This document shows positions 1 through 6,115 of a stretch of DNA of 16,354 nucleotides, piece by piece. Positions within the stretch are counted from its first letter, which is position 1; the number at the start of each line of letters is the position of its first letter. The notes under the pieces are model-generated. The model was not told where the DNA came from, searched no databases, and saw only the letters and a list, made by a program, of their open reading frames with translations. The position numbers and the translations under genes were made by a program. Origin of the DNA: JBBDWZ01 sp050732575 (GTDB lineage: Bacteria > Gemmatimonadota > Gemmatimonadetes > Longimicrobiales > RSA9); NCBI GenBank assembly GCA_050732575.1, contig JBOHRF010000095.1, forward strand, positions 1-16,354, written 5' to 3'.

Positions 1-1
1 G

Positions 2-1153
2 TTAGATCGCCGGAACATCATAGCGCCTTCCTCGCCACTCCACGCGGCGGCCGCGCCAGGCACTGCGTCCCAGGATGAAGCATGTGACCAGGGTGCCGAG
101 CGGGAAGAGCAGCGCGGGGCCCAGGCTGGACCGCATGTGGAGATGCACGTAGATCCAGCCGGCCAGCGAGGCGGTCGTGGCGGTCAGGGCCCAGAGTCGA
201 AGCGGCGCGAGCGCGCCGTAGAAGAAGCTGCCCAGCAAGAGCACGGGCGGTGTGAGCCAGAGGCCCAGCAACAGTACAATGACCAGCCAGGGCACGAGTT
301 GGCCCACCCGAGGCGGAAAAGCCATGCGCGCGCCCAGCGCCAGGTTCTTGGACCAGCCTTCGACGATTTCACGCAGCGATCGATACATTCGCGTCTGCAT
401 GAACTCGGCCGCGTGCAGGAGCAGAATGGGTTCCCCGATGCTGACCGTCCGTTGTGCCAGCGCCACGTCCTCGACCACTTCCGCGCGCACGGCATGGTGG
501 CCATCGATGCGCTCATACGTGGAACGCTTGAGGAGCAGGAACTGTCCGTTGGCCAGGACGTGCCGCGGGTTGCGCGTGCGATTTACGCGTCCGGCGTTCG
601 CGTAGCGCATGGAAATGCCGAGGAATACCTGAGGCAGTACCAGGCGTTCCCAGAAGGTCACCAGTTGTTGCCGTGGCAGGAGGGAAAGCAGGCTGGCGTT
701 GGCGTGCTGCAGGGCGCCTACCGCGCGCGTCAGCAGCGTGGGCTCGTGGCGCGTGTCGGCGTCAGTGAAGAGGAGCAGCTCGCCGCGCGCTTCCCGAAAG
801 CCGGTCCAGCACGCCCATGATTTTCCGATCCAGTCCGGGGGCAGGGGTTGGGTCTGGACTACGCGCACATCATGGGGCGCGCGTTCCGCTAGCGCACGTG
901 CCAGCTCGCCCGTGCCGTCCGTGCTGCCGTCGTCCACGATGATGATTTCACGGTTTGGATAGCTGGTGGCCAACAGTGTGCCGACGCAGGGGCCAATGTT
1001 GATGGCCTCGTTGCGTGCCGGAAGAATGATGGAGACGCGCGGCAGTTCACCGGTAGCGCTCGGGCAGTCGCGCAGGCGGGGCCGCCTGCGCAGCAGAATG
1101 GGCACGAGTAACGGGAAGGCGATCCAGGGAGCCGCCTGTAGAAACGGATTCAT
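2..1153 (-). CDS. Membrane-associated family 2 glycosyltransferase (carotenoid/lipid glycosyltransferase-like)
   Basis: Predicted inverting GT-A glycosyltransferase that moves a sugar from a nucleotide donor to a lipid-type acceptor at the inner face of the membrane. Residues 1-20 form a hydrophobic N-terminal segment. The GT2 fold follows, with SIILPARNEA (41-50), VDDGSTDGT (73-81), the metal-binding TDADT (130-134), NGQF (202-205) and the catalytic-base region VVED (226-229). EGWSKN (265-270) precedes about three membrane segments (roughly 285-315, 320-340, 345-362) and a basic tail. This plan, with KSWAC at 111-115, fits the CrtQ/CruC-like group that glycosylates carotenoids or related polyprenoids; the acceptor is inference, as no carotenoid gene is in view. 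The 383-residue length is normal for that group. The ATG has a purine-rich GAGG just upstream. The gene is divergent from the aminotransferase gene across about 160 bases. Confidence 0.85.
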   Translation of the reverse strand: MNPFLQAAPWIAFPLLVPILLRRRPRLRDCPSATGELPRVSIILPARNEAINIGPCVGTLLATSYPNREIIIVDDGSTDGTGELARALAERAPHDVRVVQTQPLPPDWIGKSWACWTGFREARGELLLFTDADTRHEPTLLTRAVGALQHANASLLSLLPRQQLVTFWERLVLPQVFLGISMRYANAGRVNRTRNPRHVLANGQFLLLKRSTYERIDGHHAVRAEVVEDVALAQRTVSIGEPILLLHAAEFMQTRMYRSLREIVEGWSKNLALGARMAFPPRVGQLVPWLVIVLLLGLWLTPPVLLLGSFFYGALAPLRLWALTATTASLAGWIYVHLHMRSSLGPALLFPLGTLVTCFILGRSAWRGRRVEWRGRRYDVPAI

Positions 1154-1217
1154 TCCCTCTTTTCGCGTAGGATGCTCGGTGCGAAGTTAAGCGCCGCCCT
1201 TCCAGGCCACAAATTCC

Positions 1218-1312
1218 GTAAGGGAGTGAGTAGGTAGTGAGTGTGTGAGAAAGATCCGTTCGCGGTAAGGGAGTAAGTGTTCAGGAGAACGGGAAGGAGT
1301 AAGAGGTAAGGA
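1218..1312. repeat. Purine-rich low-complexity leader with direct repeats
   Basis: The gap between the divergent glycosyltransferase and aminotransferase genes is strikingly A/G/T-rich on the + strand and poor in C. It carries a perfect 10-base direct repeat, GTAAGGGAGT, at 1218-1227 and 1265-1274, with many related GAGTGAG, GTAGTGAG and GGAGTAAG words between and after. The tract runs right up to the ATG at 1313, and AGAGG at about 1302-1306 can serve as its ribosome binding site. I could not identify a convincing promoter. Confidence 0.6.
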
Positions 1313-2440
1313 ATGGATTGGACGAAGTGGCGTGCGGAATTCCCGATTCTTTCACGCAAGACCTACCTCAATTCGTGTTCGTTGGGCGCCTTGTCGCGGC
1401 GAGCGGATACCCGCCTGGCGCAGTTTCAAGCGGACTGGCACGAATACGGTGCTTCCGCCTGGTACGAGATCTGGCTCGGTCGCACGGCGGAGCTGCGCGC
1501 GCGTGTAGCTGCCATGTTGCACGCGGCAGAGGCCGAGCTGGCGTTTACGCACAGTACCTCGGCGGCGCTGTCCAGCATTGCATCGGCGCTCGATTACTCC
1601 ACGCGCAACCGGGTCGTGGTTTCAGAGCTGGACTTCCCGACCGTTGCCTATCAGTGGCTGGTGCGTCCCGATGTCGAGGTGGTGCGTGTGCCATCCGACG
1701 ATGGCGCAACCATCGACTTGGCCCGCTTTGCGGAAGCGATCGACGAGCGAACGGCGCTGGTAGCTACGGGTCACGTCTTTTTCACTACGGGCGCTATTCA
1801 GGACGTGGCGCGCATTGCTGCGCTGGCTCACCAAGCGGGCGCGCTTTGCCTGATCGATGGGTACCAGGCGCTCGGCCAGTTGCCCGTGGATGTGCGTGCC
1901 CTGGGTGTCGATGTGTACGCGGGCGGGCCGTTGAAATGGCTGCTGGGCGGGCCCGGGCTGTGCTATCTGTACGTGAAGTCGAGCCTGATTCAGAAGTTGC
2001 AACCAACCATGACCGGCTGGTTTGCAAATCGCGACCAATTTGCCTTCGATTCGTCGCATTTCGAGTTCCATGATGATGCGCGTCGCTATGAGCTGGGCAC
2101 GCCTGCGCTGCACGTGCTGCACACGGCCCTGGGCGGCCAGGAGATCATCGATGAGATCGGGCTCAGCACCATTCGCGAGCGCAATGGACTGCTGACCGAA
2201 CGATTGATCGCGTTGGCGCGTGCGGCCGGATTCCGGCTGCGCATGGCGCCCTCGCCCGACACGCGCTCGGCGATCGTGATGATGGCGCACGCCAATCCAG
2301 CCGCCGCGGTGGCGCATCTGGCCAACTACGGTGTCATCGTGGATTGGCGACCGGGCCACGTGCGCATCTCACCACATTTCTACAATACCGAGCAGGAGAT
2401 GGAGCGCGTGGTTCAGCTGCTGCAGGAGTGGCGGCCATGA
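1313..2440 (+). CDS. Class V aminotransferase-fold PLP enzyme, kynureninase/isopenicillin N epimerase-like
   Basis: Cytosolic fold-type I PLP enzyme of 375 residues. The PLP lysine is K208 in GGPLKWLLGG (204-213); the ring-nitrogen aspartate is D182 in LIDGYQALG, with Q185 after it. ELDFPT (105-110) and THSTSAAL (79-86) fit the cofactor and substrate loops, and RYELGTP (258-264) is typical of the class. The ending VDWRPGHVRISPHFYNT (343-359) closely recalls kynureninases and isopenicillin-N-epimerase-like enzymes, where the arginine binds the substrate carboxylate. Cysteine desulfurase activity is unlikely because no catalytic cysteine loop is seen before the C-terminal domain. The substrate cannot be named: kynureninase is possible, but no other tryptophan-breakdown gene is present. 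The start has an AGAGG site 6 bases upstream. The stop overlaps the MazG start (ATGA), implying co-translation. Confidence 0.85.
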   Translation: MDWTKWRAEFPILSRKTYLNSCSLGALSRRADTRLAQFQADWHEYGASAWYEIWLGRTAELRARVAAMLHAAEAELAFTHSTSAALSSIASALDYSTRNRVVVSELDFPTVAYQWLVRPDVEVVRVPSDDGATIDLARFAEAIDERTALVATGHVFFTTGAIQDVARIAALAHQAGALCLIDGYQALGQLPVDVRALGVDVYAGGPLKWLLGGPGLCYLYVKSSLIQKLQPTMTGWFANRDQFAFDSSHFEFHDDARRYELGTPALHVLHTALGGQEIIDEIGLSTIRERNGLLTERLIALARAAGFRLRMAPSPDTRSAIVMMAHANPAAAVAHLANYGVIVDWRPGHVRISPHFYNTEQEMERVVQLLQEWRP

Positions 2441-2763
2441 GCCTGGCCATTACCGACGCGCAGCGCGCCGTCGATGCTTATGTCAGTCAGTTCAAGGAAG
2501 GATACTGGCCGCCGCTTTCCAATCTTGCGCGCCTGGTGGAAGAAGTGGGTGAGCTGGCGCGCGAGCTGAATCATCGATACGGTCACAAGCCCAAGAAGCC
2601 GGACGAGCCGGAGCAGGATGTAGCGCTCGAGCTGGCCGACATCCTGTTCGTGCTGTTGGCTCTGGCCAACGAGCAGAAGATCGATCTGGAAACCGCGTTT
2701 CAGCGCGTCCTGGAGAAGTATCAGGTGCGCGACGCAGCGCGCTGGACCCGCCACAATTCGTAA
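2437..2763 (+). CDS. MazG-like nucleotide pyrophosphohydrolase
   Basis: A 108-residue all-alpha NTP pyrophosphohydrolase of the MazG superfamily. Enzymes of this group split non-canonical or excess (d)NTPs to the monophosphate and pyrophosphate. The magnesium-binding signature is visible: EEVGE at 35-39 followed by ELAD at 65-68 (the ExxE...ExxD pattern). A short lysine/proline-rich stretch (50-58) lies between the two helices. It is a single-domain protein, unlike the two-domain E. coli MazG, so it is nearer to the small MazG/dCTPase-like proteins. The ATG overlaps the stop of the upstream aminotransferase gene by four bases, and AGGAG at 2424-2428, 8 bases upstream, supports this start over an earlier in-frame one inside the preceding gene. 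Substrate preference cannot be read from the sequence. Confidence 0.85.
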   Translation: MSLAITDAQRAVDAYVSQFKEGYWPPLSNLARLVEEVGELARELNHRYGHKPKKPDEPEQDVALELADILFVLLALANEQKIDLETAFQRVLEKYQVRDAARWTRHNS

Positions 2764-2765
2764 AA

Positions 2766-2858
2766 CTACCACGCAGTGAGGACCAGTGCGTGCTGGATGG
2801 TACCGTTGCTCAGCAGCCGCGCCATTTCGCTCTCGGCCACCAGACGAGTGCGGGTCTT
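2766..2858 (-). pseudogene. C-terminal remnant of a Nudix hydrolase (probable)
   Basis: Thirty codons on the minus strand, ending in TAG (2766-2768), begin directly after the TGA of the zinc-type dehydrogenase and stay in the same frame. The peptide includes TRLVAESEMARLLSNGTIQ followed by HALVLTAW. It looks like the end of ADP-ribose-pyrophosphatase-type Nudix proteins, where a polar helix and a [DN]GxIxHALxLxA segment close the fold. About 23 of 30 third codon positions are G or C, as in real genes here. No Nudix box precedes it, so the catalytic part is missing. My reading is a deletion that left only the tail; alternatives are a stop-codon readthrough extension of the dehydrogenase, or chance. 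Confidence 0.42.
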
Positions 2859-3881
2859 TCAAGGCTCGAGCACGATCTTGCCGAATTGCGCACCCTGCTC
2901 CAGCCGTTGGTGCGCGGCACGCGCTTCCTCCAGCGGCATCACGCTATCCACCACGGGTTGAAGTTGGCCGGCAAAAACCAGATCCATTACCGCGCGAAAC
3001 TCGGCGTGCGTGGACATGGTCGTCCCGATGATTTGCACTTGTTTCCAGAAGAGCAGTCGCAAATCAGTCTCACCCATGGGCCCGGTGGTCGCGCCGTAGA
3101 CGACCAGTCGGCCCAGCCTGGCCAGGCAGCGCAGGTTGGCCTGCCAGGTGGCCGCGCCCACCGAGTCGAGCACGACATCTACGCCCCGTTTCTCGGTATC
3201 ACGCCAGAGTGCCCTGGCGTAATCGACCTGCTCGCGATCGTAAACCACATCGGCGCCCAGTGCGCGTACTCGCTCCATGTTGGCACCGGTGGTGACTGCA
3301 AAGACGCGCGCATTGAGCCGTTTTGCGATCTGGATGGCGGCCGTCGCTACGCCGCCGGATGCACCCGTTATCAACACGGATTCGCCGGGCGCAAGGCGGG
3401 CCCGGGTATGCAGTGCGCGCCAGGCCGTCAGGAAGGCCAGCGGCGCGGCTGCCGCCCGGACCAGGTCAGTGCCGGGCGGAACGCGGTAGAGGTTGGCGGC
3501 GGGCACCGCTACGAACTCGGCAAAGCCGCCCTGGGTGTGTTCGCCCAGAATGCGATAATCTGTGCAGACGCTGGTTTCGCCGCGTCCACACCACGTACAG
3601 CGGCCGCACGGCAGCGATGGGTCGACGACCACGCGGGCTCCGGGCTCCACTCCCGTGACTCCTGAGCCAAGCTCAACGACTTCGCCGGCCACATCGGAAC
3701 CGCCGATATGAGGCATGGGGGTTTCGATGGGCAGGCCGCGCCGAACCCAAAGGTCGAGATGGTTCAGTGAGGCGGCATGCACCTGGAGCAGGACCTCGGT
3801 CGGGCCGGGGATTGGACGCGGCACATCCTCGATGCGGATGACCTCGGGGCCGCCCTGCTCGTGAAAGATGGCTGCGCGCAT
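2859..3881 (-). CDS. Zinc-type alcohol dehydrogenase/quinone oxidoreductase family protein (MDR)
   Basis: NAD(P)-dependent medium-chain dehydrogenase/reductase of 340 residues. The GroES-like N-terminal domain carries four cysteines, C92, C95, C98 and C106, that bind the structural zinc. The Rossmann nucleotide-binding loop is GASGGVATAAIQIAK (173-187), and the chain ends in the typical FGKIVLEP. The usual catalytic-zinc cysteine near residue 38 is absent; AASLNHLDLW (36-45) stands there, as in quinone-reductase-like members, so zinc-assisted alcohol oxidation is doubtful and reduction of quinones or enones is a reasonable guess. GGAGGA at 3890-3895, 8 bases before the ATG, is a near-ideal ribosome binding site, and a second AGGAGG sits almost against the start. 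The gene is divergent from the acidic-protein gene and followed in frame by the Nudix-like tail. Confidence 0.88.
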   Translation of the reverse strand: MRAAIFHEQGGPEVIRIEDVPRPIPGPTEVLLQVHAASLNHLDLWVRRGLPIETPMPHIGGSDVAGEVVELGSGVTGVEPGARVVVDPSLPCGRCTWCGRGETSVCTDYRILGEHTQGGFAEFVAVPAANLYRVPPGTDLVRAAAAPLAFLTAWRALHTRARLAPGESVLITGASGGVATAAIQIAKRLNARVFAVTTGANMERVRALGADVVYDREQVDYARALWRDTEKRGVDVVLDSVGAATWQANLRCLARLGRLVVYGATTGPMGETDLRLLFWKQVQIIGTTMSTHAEFRAVMDLVFAGQLQPVVDSVMPLEEARAAHQRLEQGAQFGKIVLEP

Positions 3882-3882
3882 T

Positions 3883-3895
3883 CCTCCTCTCCTCC
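3883..3895 (-). promoter_or_regulatory. Tandem Shine-Dalgarno sequences before the MDR dehydrogenase
   Basis: Reading the minus strand, GGAGGA (3895-3890) and AGGAGG (3888-3883) lie in tandem upstream of the ATG at 3881. The first has an optimal 8-base spacer; the second is too close to be useful alone. This contrasts with several neighbouring genes that have no recognisable site. Confidence 0.6.
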
Positions 3896-3993
3896 GCCTG
3901 ACCTTATCCGACGTTGTGCCCGTGCGCCAGCGCGCGCCACATCCGGGTAATTGCTCTGGCCCGTCCGCTCGTCAGATCCTAGCTTGCGCCGCG

Positions 3994-4452
3994 ATGCACG
4001 AGCGCGATGACGAGAATCTCTTCGAGCGAATCGAGCGGGAGGCGCTATTCCGCGACCCCGAGGACGCGGAAGAGCCCGAGGTCGACATCATTCGTGAAGT
4101 AGCGGGCCTCCCAGCGGAGGGCAGTGCACAGGCCGCCGATCTGACGCTGGGTGGTTACATCGAGATGCATCAACGACCGCCCGCATTCGAAGGACTGGAC
4201 GGACAACCCTATACGGTTGATGTGGAATCCGAGGCTACGAACGATGCTCTGCAACCGTTCGCAGCCTTCTTCGTTTTTGTGCGCTGGGCCGCTACCGGCG
4301 CCGGCATCATGGAGCACGTGGAATCCGAAGACGTGGCGCATGGCCAGTCGGAAGCCGAAGCCCGCGCCGGGGCACTGGAGCTTACGCTCTACGAAGTGAA
4401 GTTGGAATTGGACGCGGCCATTGAACGCAAGCGCAGGCTGCTGGAGGAATAG
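3994..4452 (+). CDS. Uncharacterised acidic protein coupled to proline dehydrogenase
   Basis: I do not recognise the family. From the ATG at 3994 it encodes 152 residues. Residues 1-50 are very acidic with DDENLFERIER and repeated Glu/Asp, probably helical or disordered. A central region around GGYIEMHQRPPAFEGLDGQP (53-72) and the hydrophobic AFFVFVRWAATGAG (91-104) looks like a folded core, and residues 119-152 form a charged helix. There is no signal peptide, membrane segment or cysteine. The same frame stays open back to 3868, but that would overlap the divergent dehydrogenase start, and the translated sequence there is not gene-like. No Shine-Dalgarno precedes 3994; a TAGCTT lies 8 bases upstream, so the message may be nearly leaderless. 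The stop TAG shares its G with the GTG of proline dehydrogenase, which suggests translational coupling and a related role. Confidence 0.7.
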   Translation: MHERDDENLFERIEREALFRDPEDAEEPEVDIIREVAGLPAEGSAQAADLTLGGYIEMHQRPPAFEGLDGQPYTVDVESEATNDALQPFAAFFVFVRWAATGAGIMEHVESEDVAHGQSEAEARAGALELTLYEVKLELDAAIERKRRLLEE

Positions 4453-5402
4453 TGCTGCGAGAGGCATTGATTGCACTGAGTGAAAGCACCACCGCGCGGC
4501 GCCTGGTCAGGAGTGCACCCGGTGCACGTACCATGGCCAGCCGTTTCGTAGCCGGTGAAACCGTGGAAGCCGGCATCCGGGCAGCGCGTGCGCTGAACCA
4601 GGCCGGCATGGGTGTTTCCCTGGATTATCTCGGTGAATCCGTGCGCAGTCGTGAGGAAGCCCGCGCCGCCGCCGACGTCTATCTGCGCATGCTGGATCAG
4701 ATCGCGCAGGAAAAACTGAATGCCAACGTTTCCCTCAAGCTGACCCAGATGGGGCAGGACATTGATGAAACGTGGCTGCGTGAAAACGTGGGCCGTGTAC
4801 TCGATCACGCGCGCACGCTGGACATCTTCGTGCGCTTCGACATGGAGTCCAGCGCCTACACACAGCGCACGCTCGACTTTTTCCGCCGACTCTGGGGTGA
4901 AGGCTATCGCAACATTGGCGTGGTCATTCAGTCCTACCTGCGCCGCAGTGCCGCGGACATCGAGCAGCTCAATCGCGACGGCGTACGCGTCCGGCTGTGC
5001 AAAGGCGCCTACCAGGAACCTGAATCGGCGGCCTTCCCCGAAAAGGCCGACGTCGATGACAACTACGTGCGCTTGATGCGGATGTTGTTGCAGCAGGGCA
5101 ACTACCCGGGCCTGGCCACGCATGATGAGCGCATGATACAGGCAACCCTCGACCTGGTGGCCCGGAACGGCCGGCCAACCTCAGACTTCGAGTTCCAGAT
5201 GCTGTACGGCGTGCGCCGCGATCTGCAACAACGCCTGGTGGCTCAGGGGTATAAACTTCGCGTCTACGTGCCGTTCGGCGAAGCCTGGTACCCGTATCTC
5301 ATGCGGCGCATGGCAGAACGACCGGCTAACCTGTTCTTCATCATCAACGCCGTGCTGAAAGAATCACCATTCCGATTCCTGTTGGGTCGTCGTCAGTCAT
5401 GA
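4452..5402 (+). CDS. Proline dehydrogenase (monofunctional, FAD-dependent)
   Basis: Catalyses the first step of proline breakdown, oxidising L-proline to delta-1-pyrroline-5-carboxylate with electrons passing through FAD to membrane quinone. The 316-residue length matches the single-domain Thermus/Bacillus-type enzyme, not the large PutA. Signature segments are NVSLKLTQMG (92-101, K96), VRFDMESS (127-134), RLCKGAYQEP (181-190), ATHDE (222-226), FEFQMLYG (246-253) and the substrate-binding YLMRRMAERPAN (282-293), whose arginine pair holds the proline carboxylate. The start is a GTG sharing a base with the upstream TAG, and the stop overlaps the queE ATG (ATGA), so all three genes are probably translated from one message. 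The partner P5C dehydrogenase is not in the window. Confidence 0.93.
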   Translation: MLREALIALSESTTARRLVRSAPGARTMASRFVAGETVEAGIRAARALNQAGMGVSLDYLGESVRSREEARAAADVYLRMLDQIAQEKLNANVSLKLTQMGQDIDETWLRENVGRVLDHARTLDIFVRFDMESSAYTQRTLDFFRRLWGEGYRNIGVVIQSYLRRSAADIEQLNRDGVRVRLCKGAYQEPESAAFPEKADVDDNYVRLMRMLLQQGNYPGLATHDERMIQATLDLVARNGRPTSDFEFQMLYGVRRDLQQRLVAQGYKLRVYVPFGEAWYPYLMRRMAERPANLFFIINAVLKESPFRFLLGRRQS

Positions 5403-6064
5403 ATGAGTTGCTGCGCGTTACCGAAATCTTCCACTCGATTCAAGGTGAGAGTACGTGGGCCGGACTGCCCTGCACGTTCGTGCGCCTCACCGGTTGTCCG
5501 CTGCGCTGTGTGTGGTGTGATACTGCCTACGCATTCCACGGCGGCCAGAAGCTGACCCTGGACGAAGTCACCCAGCGCGTGCACGACCTGGGAGCACCCC
5601 TGGTCGAGATCACGGGCGGCGAACCGCTGAACCAGCGCAACGCGTTCCGGCTGGCAGAGCGCCTGCTGGCCCGGCACTACACGGTGCTAGTGGAAACGTC
5701 CGGTGCCATCGATGTTGCGCCGCTCGATCCGCGCGTGCACAAGATCATGGATCTGAAGTGTCCCGGCTCGGGCGAGGAAGGCCGCAACCTGTGGTCCAAC
5801 CTGGACCACCTCACCGAACGTGACGAACTCAAGTTCGTGATCAAGGATCGAAACGACTACGAGTGGGCACGCACTGTTGTGCGCGAGCGCGGCCTGGCCG
5901 ACCGCATCCAGAATGGAACGCTGCGCGCAATTCTCTTCTCACCCGTGTGGGAATCCCTGGACTTCCGCGAGCTTGCCGAATGGATCCTGGCCGATCACCT
6001 GCCGGTTCGCTACCAGATCCAGCTGCACAAGGTGATCTGGGGCGCGCACGTGCAGGGTGTGTGA
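5399..6064 (+). CDS. queE: 7-carboxy-7-deazaguanine synthase (radical SAM)
   Basis: Radical SAM enzyme converting 6-carboxy-tetrahydropterin to 7-carboxy-7-deazaguanine, the ring-contraction step of queuosine and other 7-deazaguanine pathways. The 221-residue protein has the N-terminal signature FHSIQGES (11-18) and the [4Fe-4S]-binding CPLRCVWC (C33, C37, C40), followed by D41 and T42 at the magnesium site. The SAM-binding GGEP is at 73-76. The CxxxCxxC spacing is the standard one, without the enlarged cluster loop of some homologues. The gene overlaps proline dehydrogenase by four bases (ATGA). No queC, queD or queF is nearby, so the pathway partners must be elsewhere. A perfect inverted repeat follows 8 bases after the stop. 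Confidence 0.93.
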   Translation: MNELLRVTEIFHSIQGESTWAGLPCTFVRLTGCPLRCVWCDTAYAFHGGQKLTLDEVTQRVHDLGAPLVEITGGEPLNQRNAFRLAERLLARHYTVLVETSGAIDVAPLDPRVHKIMDLKCPGSGEEGRNLWSNLDHLTERDELKFVIKDRNDYEWARTVVRERGLADRIQNGTLRAILFSPVWESLDFRELAEWILADHLPVRYQIQLHKVIWGAHVQGV

Positions 6065-6072
6065 AAGTCTGA

Positions 6073-6108
6073 ACAGAAAACGGATCTAACAGACGATCCG
6101 TTTTCTGT
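6073..6108. terminator. Perfect inverted repeat, probable bidirectional terminator
   Basis: A 14-base arm ACAGAAAACGGATC (6073-6086) is exactly complementary to 6095-6108, with an 8-base loop. It lies between the queE stop and the stop of the opposing lipoprotein gene at 6116. The A/T run falls inside the stem base, so either strand gives a hairpin with U-rich sequence in the descending arm. This fits a shared terminator for the two converging genes, although the classic U-tail after the stem is missing. Confidence 0.65.
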
Positions 6109-6115
6109 CCTGTTA

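Noticed and set aside
137..820. + strand open frame opposite the glycosyltransferase (227 codons)
   Set aside because: Overlaps the GT2 motifs in antisense and has a low-complexity composition without any domain.
1154..1240. Promoter for the glycosyltransferase (TTGTGG with TAACTT, 17-base spacer, minus strand)
   Set aside because: The spacing is right, but the -10 hexamer matches only 3 of 6 consensus positions; too weak to list.
3868..3993. Upstream start for the acidic protein gene
   Set aside because: It would overlap the divergent dehydrogenase start and its ribosome binding sites, and the translated stretch does not resemble protein-like sequence.
4389..5123. Long - strand open frame opposite proline dehydrogenase (244 codons)
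   Set aside because: Antisense to strongly conserved proline dehydrogenase motifs; no recognisable domain.
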